A DNA stretch of 64,000 nucleotides from Crossaster papposus (GCA_037893245.1 JBAIAA010000893.1:620001-684000), one strand, 5' to 3'. Counted from the first letter of the stretch, positions 30,601 to 43,991 are shown. The notes: generated from the sequence alone by a model not told the origin. Numbers and translations are program-made.

Positions 30601-33051
30601 CACCCTCATCCACCCTCATCCACCCTCATCCACCCTCATCCACCCTCATCCACCCTCATCCACCCTCATCCACCCTCATCCACCCTCATCCACCCTCATC
30701 CACCCTCATCCACCCTCATCCACCCTCATCCACCCTCATCCACCCTCATCCACCCTCATCCACCCTCATCCACCCTCATCCACCCTCATCCACCCTCATC
30801 CACCCTCATCCACCCTCATCCACCCTCATCCACCCTCATCCACCCTCATCCACCCTCATCCACCCTCATCCACCATCATCCACCATCATCCACCATCATC
30901 CACCATCATCTCCACCCCACCATCCTCGCACCCCTACTAAACATCTCTAAATAGCTTGAAACTGCATGATTGTTTTTGGATTTGTGAGGACTCGATTAGA
31001 ACTCTGCTTTTTCTTTTGGACCAGGGTTCCAAGATCATAACATAATTATGCTTACCGTCAACATTTGCATGTCATTAACATACATGTATGCACAACATTA
31101 ACATGTTTGTGTATGCAGATATGCATATTCATGATGAAGCTTTGCCAGTTTGTCCAGGGGCCAATTTCATAAAACATGTAAGCACAAAAAAGTGCTTAGC
31201 AATAAAATAGTTTTGCTAAGTAAAAACAGGGAATACCCCGTACCAGCCAAAACTCCATGTGCTTTACCCGCTAAGCAAAAAACCAGCTGAATATAAGTCA
31301 CAAACAATAAACATCATCTAAATATTTTATTTGTAACCTTGTTTTTTCCCCCAAGAAAGAATTTTCATGCTAAGCACATTGTTCTGCTTACATGTTTTAT
31401 GAAATTGGCCCCAGTTTGGAGTACATGTTTAGTATTGAGCATTTAAATTGCATGCATAGCATATTATTTATTGTATGTTCCATGTTGTACAAAACGTTTT
31501 TCAGTGCGCGATGTATTGTGTGTCGAGAGTAGAAAAGGTAGGCATGTATTGCATAGAAGCTAGTTTTAGTGCTGACATGTCGTAGAGCTACGTGCAAAAT
31601 TGTGTACATTTTCAAACGCTTCATACTCATTTTGCACATATTTTGTCCAAAATTTGGTTTGGCAGTCACAAATTATACTTTGATGTATTCTGTGTGACTA
31701 TTAAACAAAATTAATGGTGATATAATTATTTTTGTTGCTTCTAAAGATACTTCTCAGTCCATTTTCTTTCAGTACTTGTAATTGTTTTTGTTAATAAAAA
31801 ATGTATAGATATTTACAATTTTTTTAATTGTTTTGATTTGTATTATATTTATTTATTTTTTTAGTTGTACATATATTTGACCCAGCACGAGTAAATGAGA
31901 CACTTTGAGGCAAAAATAAAAATTGAGATTTTGATTTCATCATTTAAAGCTAAACAAGCTTTAAATGATGAAATCAAAATCAAAATTTATATTTTTGCCG
32001 CAAAGTGTCTCATTTACTCGTGCTGGGTCAAATATGTTGACCCAATGTTCTGTAACAAATAAAATAGTTTGCCCAAAAAATGAAGAGCAGCAGGTATCGC
32101 AACCCAAAACTTTGTTTTTACCCGTACCGTCCGTGATTCCACCACCATATTATGTTATTTTTTTTTGTACTCTCGTTTTTATTTTACTCGTTATTTTTCC
32201 CCTTTTTTTTCTTTTCTTCAGCCTCTCTACTTGGGACCAGGCGGGGGGCTATCCAGAGGCGGAGCAACTAAGGCAGAAAGTGGAGGAGGAGAAACAAGCC
32301 AGACAGGAGGTGCTGGCCATGAGACGAGCCTTGGCCCAGGAGGTCAAAGAGCAGAGCAAGGTCATGGCAGGTCAGTCAGGGTCATAAGTCACGAGCCTGT
32401 AACCTTGCGGCAGTCCTCCAGGTTTTTTAAAATGGCTGCCATTGCATTTGATAGCCCTTTCGCCAAATATCTCTCTCATGACATTCTCTGACTTGGTGCC
32501 AAATTTCTTGCTTTTATCACCAATTTGAACAATTTAATCATATTGTGCACCGATTATTCCTAACTCCCCCTTAGGCATAAAAAAAAAAATGTTATGTTGG
32601 CGTAACGGGCCCCAAAACATAGGGTAGGTAGGTAGGGATTCTTTTTTTTTTTTTTTTTTTTTTTCCTCCCAGCAATGAAAATGATATGTTTTCTAATTGT
32701 TTAAGCCGGTAGTGATACACGATAGCGTGTCCAGGTTCAATATATACACAATCCACACACACAACAATGAGAAACGGTCAGAAATGGTTTTAAACGTACA
32801 TGTATTTAAACTAGATTTATATAGATTTTAATCATTCAATTTCGTCCCTTGAAAAAAAAAATATCCAGGGTCGGCCGTATTTTTAGGGTCGGTCGGGTTA
32901 CGCCAACATAAGATTTTGTTGTTGTTATGCCTTAGTTGTGCACGGAGTTCATAAGTCTTTACATTAATATCTTGGGTGTTTCTTTCTTTGCGCTCGGCTA
33001 GCTCGGAGCATGAGGGAGACCGCTGAGGCTTATCAAATGGCAGCGAGATGA
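352..33051 (+). CDS. PLEKHA5/6/7: PLEKHA5/6/7-like junctional/cytoskeletal scaffold protein (5' part outside window)
   Basis: Multi-exon gene on the + strand; the start and the family's WW and PH domains would lie upstream. Supported exons: 352-978, 1460-1749, 2206-3338, 3777-3967, 4686-4903, 5175-5308, 6376-6495, 7278-7423, 8089-8290, 8942-9082, 11045-11278, 11775-11876, 12074-12212, 12615-12814, 13697-13928, 14226-14339, 15478-15593, 16231-16365, 20621-20785, 23926-24068, 32222-32370, then an end at 32387 or 33051. All junction phases agree. The encoded part (about 1,640 residues) has a disordered Arg/Asp/Ser-rich N-terminal half, the segment KKWQMKAQPYILLSTGIRLR followed by HEELVLLLIQLRR, coiled coil, and near the C-terminus IPERYLPDEEEEEEP then RVDRITKML. 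Family knowledge: PLEKHA5/6/7 have this block and coiled coil after the PH domain and act at adherens junctions and on microtubules. The family call rests on remembered conservation; paralogue not decided. Confidence 0.75.
1460..1749 (+). CDS. PLEKHA5/6/7: PLEKHA-like exon b (residues 210-305)
   Basis: Acceptor TTCATGCAG, donor CACAG|GTGAGA. Ser/Arg/His-rich, then a Gly/Arg segment (MGGGGRGRPRGGSGGGGGG) resembling an RGG-type low-complexity tract, then Pro/Arg/Ser (LPRPRSKSRERSNTG). One base carries over to make Asp with exon c. Confidence 0.85.
1840..2175. repeat. family E foldback element, truncated
   Basis: From GACCTGGCATCATTTAATGA to ACAATACATCATTTTTAAAT it is the reverse complement of 16768-17200; the second end is missing. 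It ends 30 bp before the exon c acceptor. Confidence 0.75.
2206..3338 (+). CDS. PLEKHA5/6/7: PLEKHA-like exon c: large disordered exon with DPR repeats (residues 306-683)
   Basis: Acceptor TTTATTTGGGACAG, donor GAGATG|GTAAGT; 1,133 nt. The second half is almost wholly made of Asp-Pro-Arg tetrads (GDPR, RDPR, SDPR), including three 54-bp direct repeats at 3039-3200. The remainder is His/Arg/Asp/Ser-rich. It ends with a more ordinary PEPLHFKFPRTGEM. Antisense and +1 open frames over the same bases are by-products of the repeat. Confidence 0.9.
2751..3256 (+). repeat. coding Asp-Pro-Arg repeat in PLEKHA-like exon c
   Basis: Codon-level repetition of GAYCCNMGR (Asp-Pro-Arg). Three near-identical 54-bp direct units start at 3039, 3093 and 3147, each 18 codons, so the frame is kept. 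It is part of the coding exon. Confidence 0.85.
3777..3967 (+). CDS. PLEKHA5/6/7: PLEKHA-like exon d (residues 684-746)
   Basis: Acceptor TTGTCACTTGCAG, donor GAAAG|GTAATT. It starts in phase 0 and encodes YPGEVTPEQRSFLQSP onward. The AG left over joins T at 4686 to make Ser. Confidence 0.87.
4323..4560. repeat. foldback family A copy
   Basis: Starts CAGGGGCCAATTTCATAGAG and ends with the complement (CTCTATGAAATTGGCCCCTG); the middle is also imperfectly palindromic, with TGCTAAGC repeats. Confidence 0.85.
4686..4903 (+). CDS. PLEKHA5/6/7: PLEKHA-like exon e (residues 747-819)
   Basis: Acceptor CTTGTACAG, donor GTCG|GTAAGA. Pro/Ala/Arg-rich linker (DYIPQPVEAVIQRSAPNNAT), ending FASPIVEEEV. 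Confidence 0.87.
5175..5308 (+). CDS. PLEKHA5/6/7: PLEKHA-like exon f (residues 820-864)
   Basis: Acceptor CGACCACCAG, donor AAGGGG|GTGAGT... with GT at 5309-5310. Encodes a basic stretch (RRARNRRSNRNTLERNEFD), a possible nuclear/phospholipid-binding basic patch, then DQLAPLTEGGGSIKG. Confidence 0.85.
6128..6250. repeat. 18-bp tandem repeat (ATGAGGTCGTCTGTTCTG)
   Basis: About seven degenerate copies in the intron before exon g. Confidence 0.75.
6376..6495 (+). CDS. PLEKHA5/6/7: PLEKHA-like exon g: conserved block (residues 865-904)
   Basis: Exactly 40 codons; acceptor GTTTTTTAG, donor AAATCG|GTAAGA. Begins PREPTSRFKKWQMKAQPYI and continues STGIRLRLSIAAGDLLGKS. The block is strongly ordered compared with the preceding exons. 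Confidence 0.9.
6716..7066. repeat. 26-bp tandem array, about 13.5 copies
   Basis: Unit GTAAAGTGTCTTGCTCAAGA + ACACAA, almost perfect. The same phrase occurs singly in dispersed repeats at 6588, 23785 and 55503, so the array grew from an existing repeat. No spacers, so not CRISPR. Confidence 0.9.
7066..7135 (+). repeat. tRNA-like SINE fragment
   Basis: GGCTAGCTTAGTTGTCGAG (A-box-like) and CAGGTTCGAGCCCC (B-box-like) are about 35 bp apart, as in tRNA-derived SINE heads. No full cloverleaf can be drawn. Confidence 0.45.
7278..7423 (+). CDS. PLEKHA5/6/7: PLEKHA-like exon h (residues 905-952)
   Basis: Acceptor GGTGGTCAG, donor GCCAG|GTTTGT. Encodes HEELVLLLIQLRRDQSNLER, the most family-diagnostic segment in the window, then WLEMIDQEMSLL, an amphipathic helix. 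Confidence 0.92.
7838..8020. repeat. degenerate family A-like sequence
   Basis: TGAGCAG, GCTTAGCG and TTGCTAAGCA motifs in the family order without intact ends; similar decayed pieces at 1050-1150 and 19600-19860. Confidence 0.4.
8089..8290 (+). CDS. PLEKHA5/6/7: PLEKHA-like exon i (residues 953-1020)
   Basis: Acceptor CTCGTCACAG, donor TACAGG|GTAAGT. Helical sequence FFAELSLEREEVARELEISR then VDNLVRMGSLYGGE. It ends in phase 0. Confidence 0.9.
8344..8720. repeat. family C element, left end only clear
   Basis: AAAGGTAGGATACACCATTA start and CTGACCTGTCCGAAGTTTTA inside; the right end has diverged. Confidence 0.6.
8942..9082 (+). CDS. PLEKHA5/6/7: PLEKHA-like exon j, coiled coil (residues 1021-1067)
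   Basis: Coding is clear (MDLNYIQPKKLIEFSRRLEE, then EKLERDLKGELEQIQTPEDR). The 5' edge is uncertain: AG dinucleotides at 8940, 8946 and 8952 would all keep phase 0, giving starts at 8942, 8948 or 8954. The donor is CTGGAG|GTCTGG. Confidence 0.82.
9699..9955. repeat. family B element
   Basis: TTAACCAGTTCGCGCCGGGA start; contains GGCCGATGGTACCGGGAAGC and GACAGACATTTCCGGCCTTG; ends CTCCGGCGCAAACTATTTAA. Confidence 0.8.
10256..10648. repeat. family D element
   Basis: GGGATCGTATACGTTTGGTA start and the complement TACCAAACGTATACGATCCC at the end; 390 bp, about 95% like the copy at 39696 by eye. Confidence 0.85.
11045..11278 (+). CDS. PLEKHA5/6/7: PLEKHA-like exon k, coiled coil (residues 1068-1145)
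   Basis: 78 codons; acceptor CTCATTTGTAG, donor ACAAAG|GTGAGT. Strong heptad-like helix EKLNQLHKLDKKLQEISAHV onward. Its last 122 bases and donor are repeated twice in the following intron (see the repeat entry at 11336-11640). Confidence 0.92.
11336..11640 (+). pseudogene. two tandem partial copies of exon k with donor site
   Basis: The segment from 11157 (GGCGGGAGATGGAGAGG) recurs at 11336 and 11514, spacing 179 and 178 bp. Copy 2 keeps the frame and the donor ACAAAG|GTGAGT at 11458. Copy 3 has an extra base (GGGGGGAAATGG) and a decayed donor (ACAGGGGTAGG). Neither has a clear 3' splice site, so they look like non-functional partial exon duplications. Confidence 0.85.
11775..11876 (+). CDS. 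PLEKHA5/6/7: PLEKHA-like exon l, coiled coil (residues 1146-1179)
   Basis: 34 codons; acceptor TATCATTTTAG, donor AGTCCA|GTAAGT. Encodes ELEEIAAENGKIEYEVTLLR. Confidence 0.92.
12074..12212 (+). CDS. PLEKHA5/6/7: PLEKHA-like exon m, coiled coil (residues 1180-1225)
   Basis: Acceptor TTGCTGCAG, donor GAAG|GTAAAC. Encodes ERLQMENEVTRVQSLMDSLG, the end of the coiled-coil region. The donor is followed by a CTCF-like sequence. Confidence 0.92.
12239..12482. repeat. family B element
   Basis: TTTAATCAGTTCACGTCGG start, CCGGCGCGAACTGGTTAAC end; opposite internal orientation to 9699. Directly downstream of exon m. Confidence 0.82.
12615..12814 (+). CDS. PLEKHA5/6/7: PLEKHA-like exon n (residues 1226-1292)
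   Basis: Acceptor TTTGTTTGTTAG, donor GTCCGG|GTACGT. Linker sequence with YTVTDLDTM and a basic end (PPLRRRGDSIKKVR). Confidence 0.9.
12961..13184. repeat. family B element, truncated
   Basis: TTAATCAGTTCGGGCCGGAT start; stops after CTCGGCTCGGTGATGTTAAG without the second end. Confidence 0.75.
13376..13620. repeat. foldback family A copy
   Basis: Same ends as 4323 (ATAGAG / CTCTAT type) with about 245 bp between. Confidence 0.85.
13697..13928 (+). CDS. PLEKHA5/6/7: PLEKHA-like exon o (residues 1293-1369)
   Basis: Acceptor TTTTTTTCAG, donor GAGAGGG|GTATGG. Gln/Pro/Ser-rich disordered linker (QIKEQQVQQSPVLESLASS, QPRYQQPPARQ). Confidence 0.88.
13989..14066. repeat. 8-bp tandem repeat (CTTTATAA)
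   Basis: About nine copies, 60 bp after exon o. Confidence 0.9.
14226..14339 (+). CDS. PLEKHA5/6/7: PLEKHA-like exon p (residues 1370-1407)
   Basis: Acceptor CCTCACTTCAG, donor TTGAAGT|GTAAGA. The length (2 + 37 codons + 1) fits both neighbours. Encodes RNGPTHSGWHDDGNRADARH, then a basic end (GKRSKGHKPDLK). Confidence 0.78.
14467..14712. repeat. foldback family A copy
   Basis: ACGGAG / CTCCGT type ends; complete, palindromic. Confidence 0.85.
14776..14850 (-). repeat. tRNA-like SINE fragment
   Basis: GGATTCGAACCCCGGACC is a reverse B box. The adjoining AGTGGCTTGCCTAAGGACAC resembles the unit of the 26-bp array. Confidence 0.4.
14906..15336. repeat. family E foldback element
   Basis: TGTGACCTGTCATCACAAAA start, TTGTGAAGACAGGTCACATA end; arm type CACAAAATGAGCG. 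Confidence 0.8.
15478..15593 (+). CDS. PLEKHA5/6/7: PLEKHA-like exon q (residues 1408-1446)
   Basis: Acceptor TTTGAATACAG, donor GCAATG|GTATGA. Encodes HTISRTGDVIPGSPMRRTRS; SPMRRTRS is a candidate phosphosite motif by inspection only. Confidence 0.85.
16231..16365 (+). CDS. PLEKHA5/6/7: PLEKHA-like exon r (residues 1447-1491)
   Basis: 45 codons, phase 0 on both sides; acceptor ACGTTTCTCAG, donor GCTCAG|GTATTG. Echoes exon q (RLMPGSPCKNTS beside VIPGSPMRRTRS). It can splice either to 17338 or to 20621. Confidence 0.86.
16768..17200. repeat. family E foldback element
   Basis: TGTGACCTGGTACCGCGAAA start, TCGTTGTGCCAGGTCACATA end; arm type CGCGAAATGGGTGG. Confidence 0.8.
17338..17628 (+). CDS. 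candidate alternative terminal exon of PLEKHA-like gene
   Basis: Acceptor CCATCCCTCCTCCAG is strong, phase 0 follows exon r, and 96 GC-rich codons run to TAG at 17626-17628 (NSWDKGAVNYEDELPRRQPG in the middle). It has exon-like composition against AT-rich flanks. No AATAAA is seen in the next 400 bases, so it may instead be internal: a GC-type donor at AAG|GCACGG (after 17607) would splice in phase 0 to 20621. Either way it is an optional exon. Confidence 0.6.
   Translation, partial: TRGPALRHLRSARAQTLPGRLANGPPHTPPVITAPAPGPRLQITPDDPTNSWDKGAVNYEDELPRRQPGQNRRHTFSSQPLEPLARPFAKARPLHA
17629..20620. other. long intron, mostly unassigned
   Basis: AT-rich with a G run at 18818-18842, a possible inverted pair around ATATGTGGCAGAG (18111) and CTCTGCCACATAT (18260), a threefold GGAATTTCCTTGTGGAGACT phrase near 19525-19570, and a decayed family A piece at 19600-19860. 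No supported coding. Confidence 0.5.
20621..20785 (+). CDS. PLEKHA5/6/7: PLEKHA-like exon s (residues 1492-1546)
   Basis: 55 codons; acceptor TTTTACTCAG, donor GGACTT|GTAAGT. Acidic and hydrophobic: DDIAIHELQRAMMDPDEVND then IIIPEPSGPRPSDIVSGKY. Confidence 0.9.
20836..21081. repeat. family B element
   Basis: ATTAACCAGTTCGGGCCAGA start and TTCCGGCGCGAACTGGTTAA end, 50 bp after exon s. Confidence 0.82.
21142..21500. repeat. foldback family A copy with internal 17-bp expansion
   Basis: ATAGAG / CTCTAT type. TGCTAAGCAAATCTTTG is amplified about eight times at 21337-21486 within the right arm. Confidence 0.8.
22881..23182. repeat. family B element with internal amplification
   Basis: Complete ends. 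GAGCAAGGCCGGAAATGTCT + GTCAGCAGC (29 bp) is repeated three to four times at 22962-23065, one to two in other copies. Confidence 0.82.
23926..24068 (+). CDS. PLEKHA5/6/7: PLEKHA-like exon t: conserved C-terminal block (residues 1547-1593)
   Basis: Acceptor TAATTTCTTCAG, donor CACAG|GTTAGT. Encodes IVIPERYLPDEEEEEEP then TPEERERHEERVDRITKML. The IPERY...TPEE...R.ITKML pattern resembles the C-terminal block of vertebrate PLEKHA6/7. Degenerate tandem copies of its 3' half follow in the intron. Confidence 0.9.
24128..24312. repeat. palindromic insert in exon t repeat unit 1
   Basis: ACCGGCAATCGTGG at 24136-24149 is the exact reverse complement of 24295-24308. The insert splits the GTATG...GGTGAGTGTGTGTC sequence that is uninterrupted in unit 2. 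Confidence 0.7.
24346..24955 (+). pseudogene. three degenerate tandem copies of exon t 3' half
   Basis: ATGACACCAGAGAAAGAGAT at about 24348, 24497 and 24837 followed by GGTGGACCGCATCACTAAGA or a close variant copies exon t from ATGACTCCCGAGG. Each copy has lost one base (frameshift), and the donor AG|GTTAGT has become AGGATAGT. Intron sequence after the donor (CCCTCATGTATCAGGGTGTC) is copied too. Confidence 0.85.
24615..24792. repeat. palindromic insert in exon t repeat unit 3
   Basis: Shares the middle (CGAAAACGTTAGAGTACAAA) with the insert at 24128 but has different arms, AATAGGGGACG at 24633-24643 and its exact reverse complement at 24775-24785. Confidence 0.7.
25628..25716. repeat. 14-bp tandem repeat (ACAACCCGCCCCCA)
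   Basis: About six copies of a C-rich unit in the long intron after exon t. Confidence 0.85.
26170..26640. repeat. 19-bp tandem array carrying AGGTCA
   Basis: Unit TTGTGTCAAAGGTCATTTG, about 18 regular copies at 26190-26540 then degenerate ones. All six frames stay largely open, which creates spurious ORFs. Confidence 0.9.
27966..28392. repeat. family E foldback element
   Basis: TGTGACCTGTTCCAACGAAA start, TCGTTAGAACAGGTCACATG end; arm type CGAAACCCGGACAAAG. Confidence 0.85.
28526..28725. repeat. direct repeat with AGGTCA motifs
   Basis: TACTGAGGTCAAAGGTCATT + TGA then GTCAAGTTGTAAA occurs twice, about 138 bp apart. Confidence 0.7.
29222..29463. repeat. foldback family A copy
   Basis: ACCTAATTTCATGGAGCTGC start, AATGAAATTGGCCCCTGG end; the terminal match is imperfect. 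Confidence 0.75.
29954..29980 (+). CDS. candidate 27-nt microexon
   Basis: A long pyrimidine tract ending CTGCCTCCCTCCAG is followed by 27 bases and an ideal donor GAT|GTAAGT. Being a multiple of three it fits between exon t (phase 2) and the exon at 32222, adding SLQEWSPSE. Splice-signal evidence only. Confidence 0.45.
30511..30910. repeat. 10-bp satellite CACCCTCATC x36 plus CACCATCATC x4
   Basis: 36 perfect copies (30511-30870) followed by four with one substitution (30871-30910). Confidence 0.97.
31155..31411. repeat. foldback family A copy with variant ends
   Basis: Left end ATTTCATAAAACATGTAAGC, right end GCTTACATGTTTTATGAAAT: a variant sequence in which both arms changed together. 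Confidence 0.85.
31872..32036. repeat. 165-bp near-perfect palindrome
   Basis: Left arm from ATATTTGACCCAGCACGAGT; right arm ends CTCGTGCTGGGTCAAATATG. The arms of about 78 bp meet across a spacer near CTAAACAAG, 185 bp before exon u. Confidence 0.92.
32222..32387 (+). CDS. PLEKHA5/6/7: PLEKHA-like exon u, C-terminal coiled coil
   Basis: Acceptor CTTTTCTTCAG. The phase matches exon t directly. It encodes a clear helix, AEQLRQKVEEEKQARQEVLA then MRRALAQEVKEQSKVMA. If unspliced, the frame stops at TAA 32385-32387 after GQSGS. A donor GCAG|GTCAGT at 32371 allows splicing on to 33002. Confidence 0.75.
33002..33051 (+). CDS. candidate last coding exon of PLEKHA-like gene
   Basis: Acceptor TTTCTTTGCGCTCGGCTAG. 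Spliced from 32370 it reads ARSMRETAEAYQMAAR then TGA at 33049-33051, continuing the Ala/Glu helix of exon u (VMA-ARSM). The alternative is that translation ends at 32387. Confidence 0.5.
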
Positions 33052-33324
33052 TGTTGTGGATGCTACGGTTACCATGCCAACACCTTCGGGTCGTCGTCAA
33101 GGCAACGCCGACCTTTCAAATTCCCAACTGTCAAAGCTTGCGTTGGAGAGACCGTCTCGCTTCACAAGCAGAAAGTTTGAGGAATTACGGAACGACGTCG
33201 CCAACGAGTTAACAAACATTCAGAGTCGAATCAAATCGGTTTGGAATCACAATTTTGAATCTAGAATCCATCTTTGGTAATGTGTATCAGAACTGGTAAC
33301 CTGAGTACCTAACCATTGAAACTG

Positions 33325-33561
33325 GGGCCAATTTCACGGAGCTGCTAAGCACAAAAATTTGCTTAACATGAAAATTTGCTTAACAAGGTTACAAAACAAA
33401 TTTTCCCGTGATCTTTATTGTTTTTGATTGATAATCAGCTGGTTTTTTGCTTAGCATGAAAAACACGAATATTTTGGCTGAAAACTTGTTTTTAAAGAGC
33501 AAGACTTTTTTTGTGCTAAGCAAATTTTTGTGCTTAGCAGCTCCGTGAAATTGGCCCCTGG
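33325..33561. repeat. foldback family A copy
   Basis: ACGGAG / CTCCGT type, complete; lies after the last candidate PLEKHA-like exon. Confidence 0.85.
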
Positions 33562-35076
33562 TTACAGATTATGGGTTCGGGTACCTTTTACCAAGTTTAC
33601 AAAATAACTTACTTTTTCAGACAATTTTGAATGCCATAATGGGGAATAACCCCCACCTTTTATTTTTTTTTAATTTTTTTTTTTTACATTATAGTAAAGA
33701 GCAACCTATTAGCTTTCCAATGATGCCAAAGTTATTTCTGTAGCTCAAATAATTCTAAAGATATACCACAGGAAATGTGTAAACACTGCTCCGCCAAACT
33801 TTAGCTATCTTATTTTAAGAAAAAAAAGGCTTTGGACAAAAACCATATGCGTTTGCGCAACCATCGGCAGTAACAAACAATTGTCATTTTCAGAAACGAT
33901 TTTAAAATTATTTTTCACGTATGGCAAACAACGTTTTGGGGGACATTCCTCATTTAGCCTCAGTAGGTCACAATTTTGAATGCAATTTAGTGTAAACAAA
34001 AAGCAAGTATAAACAAAATTGCATATGAAAAAAAAATGCATTTAATTTGATTTAAAACCAAATTGTAAATACAATTTTATAGATTTATTTACAGACTGCA
34101 TTTATTAGTCAAACAAATTGTTTGTTTTAATATTTTTTTGATCAGTTAATATTTAAAATCTGTTGCATTACCTTTTAAAATAACTACTATTGATATCTGA
34201 AACCATTAGTTTTTGCATAAAGTTAGCGTCGCAGTTGGTTTAGGAACATTTAGGAAAAGTTGAAGAGGCAATTTTTTAAAGTGTAAATTGCAAGTTTGGC
34301 ATGTTTTTTTAAAGTTTTGTTTGTATACGATACGATGAAACATTCGACACCAGTTTTTAATATTATCTTTTAGAAGTTGTAAATGTTTTTTTTAACAGTC
34401 TGTTCTGTGTTAATGCAGTCTTTTAGTTATTTTATTCCGTTGTTTTCCACTGCCAAACCAAAAAAAATGTTTAAAAAAATTAAGTTAAGTTTTTTAAGCA
34501 AGTTTTTATTTGTTTAATTTTTTTTTATTACAGATGTGTAAAGGAAAGAAATTGAGAGAACAGCCAATCATTTTACTTTTAGCATTTTTGTAAGGAATAC
34601 ATTTATGGTTTGGTGATGCTGATTGGTCAAATGCAAAATTTACTGATTTATTCATAATATGCGCATATTCAAATGTATACTTCTTCCTCGGAGCTTTTGC
34701 ACATGCTCCATGCAAAGCACCATTTGGCCCCTGGCCTAAAGTACAATTTAAAAAAAAAAATGCAAGTTTTAGTTGAATTTTAATTATCATTAGAAATGTT
34801 GTTTTGGGGGGATGAAAATGATGTGAATTTTGAGGTATGTTTCTAAGCAACTGTTAAAAGTAACAAATTTAGTTTGATTTGTAATTAATTCCAGTGAAGT
34901 TTTTTTAATTGTTTTTGGCACCACAATACAAAATGCTATAAGTGGACTTATGTTGTATATTGCTTAAAACCAAAATTATGTAGAATATTATACTCTTGCT
35001 ACATTTGTTATTAGATGTGTATATAGACAGTTATTGTTACTTTTGGAATATTGGGCCAATTAATTTGTGTTATAAA

Positions 35077-35503
35077 TGTGACCTGTTCCAACGAAACCCG
35101 GACAAAGTCGCACAATGTGTTTTGTCACAATGTACTCCTGAAGTCATTTCTGGATGGATTTTACCATTTTGAGGTTTTAGGTTTTCCTAAGTCACTCACT
35201 ATTAATCTACAATCTCCTTAAATTTGAACAAAATCCGTCTACCAGAAGTGTTTTTTTTTGGTCATTTTTGTAAAAACATTTGTGTATAGAAATAATACGC
35301 TTTTCTGAACTTCAAAGCTGTTTATCTCATAATTAGGTTGTCAGGGTTTTATCACTAAATCCAGACCCCAGGGAAGATAGGGTGGGGGTACATATGTAAA
35401 TGATACATCATTTTAAAGCTGAGAACCTAGAGAATTTGAAAAAAGCAAAATCTGAAAAACTAAAAAGTCGTCTTTGTACGGGTTTTGTTGGAACAGGTCA
35501 CAA
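35077..35503. repeat. family E foldback element
   Basis: Near-identical to 27966-28392 but inverted relative to it. Confidence 0.85.
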
Positions 35504-36446
35504 ATTTAGATTTTAACGTATATCTCCTATACTTTGCTCATAATTCACTTGCCATTTATAGTGGTTTGAAAGGTTTGCTGTGAGTTTATTGAATAGAGTA
35601 CTAAAGGGATACAATTAAGATCTAAAATATTTGAAAATGGACTGTTTTTTTTATTATTCATAACACTAACAGAAATAAATAAATTGTTGTTTATTCTTTT
35701 TAGACAAAGTTTGGTTGCCCAAAAATTAAGGAAAGCATGCAGTTTCAATTTTTTTTGCAAAACACTTTCAGTAAGAACTGGTTTAAAAATGGCAACAAAT
35801 TTTGTCGGCCATTTTGTTTTATTTTTATGGAGCCACATTGGTACGGCTTGAAATTGCACACAAGATTAAAAGCAACTTCACGTAATTTAGTCTTGATTAA
35901 ATAAATGCCTTTGAAAAAAATGCATTTAACGTAGTAATTACAAGCCTGTCGATTACTTTATAATTTAAATGCGGAAAAATATACAAAGAAAGTTTAAAAA
36001 GTAATTACAAAAACAGTTTATTTAAATTATATATATAAAACATTAGTACTATTCAAAATGAAAACTTTGCACTCCCAAAGCAAATTTTTATTTGGCACAA
36101 GTTATGACTATTATCTAATTTTGTATTTTTTGTTGTAGTTTATACTTTTATTAGCGACAGTTATACAAATACAAATGTATCACTTCTTTTTTTTTCTTTT
36201 GGTTTTTAACAAAATTACTTTAAAGTACTCGAAAGATCGGAGATATTTTGTAGAAAAAAAGTAATATTGTAAATACATGTACAACACTTTAGGTGCTTCC
36301 AGGCTAACAAAAAAAATATTTTGATATAGAAGAGAAATTATTATTAAAAACTGCTGTGGTTATTTTAGAGAAAATGCAGTTCTTCCCACTTTTTGTTTTT
36401 TTATTTGTAATGATGATGTTGCTAATTGTGTCCGTAGTAATATTTC

Positions 36447-36543
36447 TACGGTGGCTGATCTCCGACAAGAACGCCGTATCAGGGCGTTATAAAGCCGTAT
36501 TGAAAAAAAAAATGTTTTTGGCGGAGATCGGCCATCGTATATT
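36447..36543. repeat. short foldback just upstream of KRR1
   Basis: TACGGTGGCTGATCTCCG pairs with CGGAGATCGGCCATCGTA in 16 of 18 positions; about 95 bp, 70 bp before the start codon. Confidence 0.7.
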
Positions 36544-36589
36544 TCTTCCCAAAATTAAAATCACACGTCAACAATAATTTGTGCTTGGA

Positions 36590-36613
36590 CACCCCAAGAG
36601 GGCGCTATTCAAG

Positions 36614-36624
<11 letters not shown>
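36590..36624 (+). promoter_or_regulatory. KRR1 start region: CTCF-like and YY1-like motifs
   Basis: CCCCAAGAGGGCGCTATT (36589-36606) resembles the CTCF core. CAAGATGGCGACC overlaps the start codon and matches the YY1 consensus AAGATGGCGGC at all but one position. Such start-overlapping YY1 sites are known in ribosomal and mitochondrial protein genes. Motif reading only. Confidence 0.4.

Positions 36625-43991
<7,367 letters not shown>

Larger units (their letters stand above)
33052..36613. other. region between PLEKHA-like gene and KRR1
   Basis: Contains a family A copy (33325), very AT-rich sequence (33600-36300), an inverted family E copy (35077), and the small foldback and motifs next to the KRR1 start. 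PLEKHA-like 3'UTR presumably lies in its first part; no clear polyadenylation site. Confidence 0.5.

Noticed and set aside
30361..30954. 197- and 160-codon open frames (PHPPSSTLIH repeats)
   Set aside because: They exist only because the 10-bp satellite has no stop in these frames; no splice signals or family similarity.
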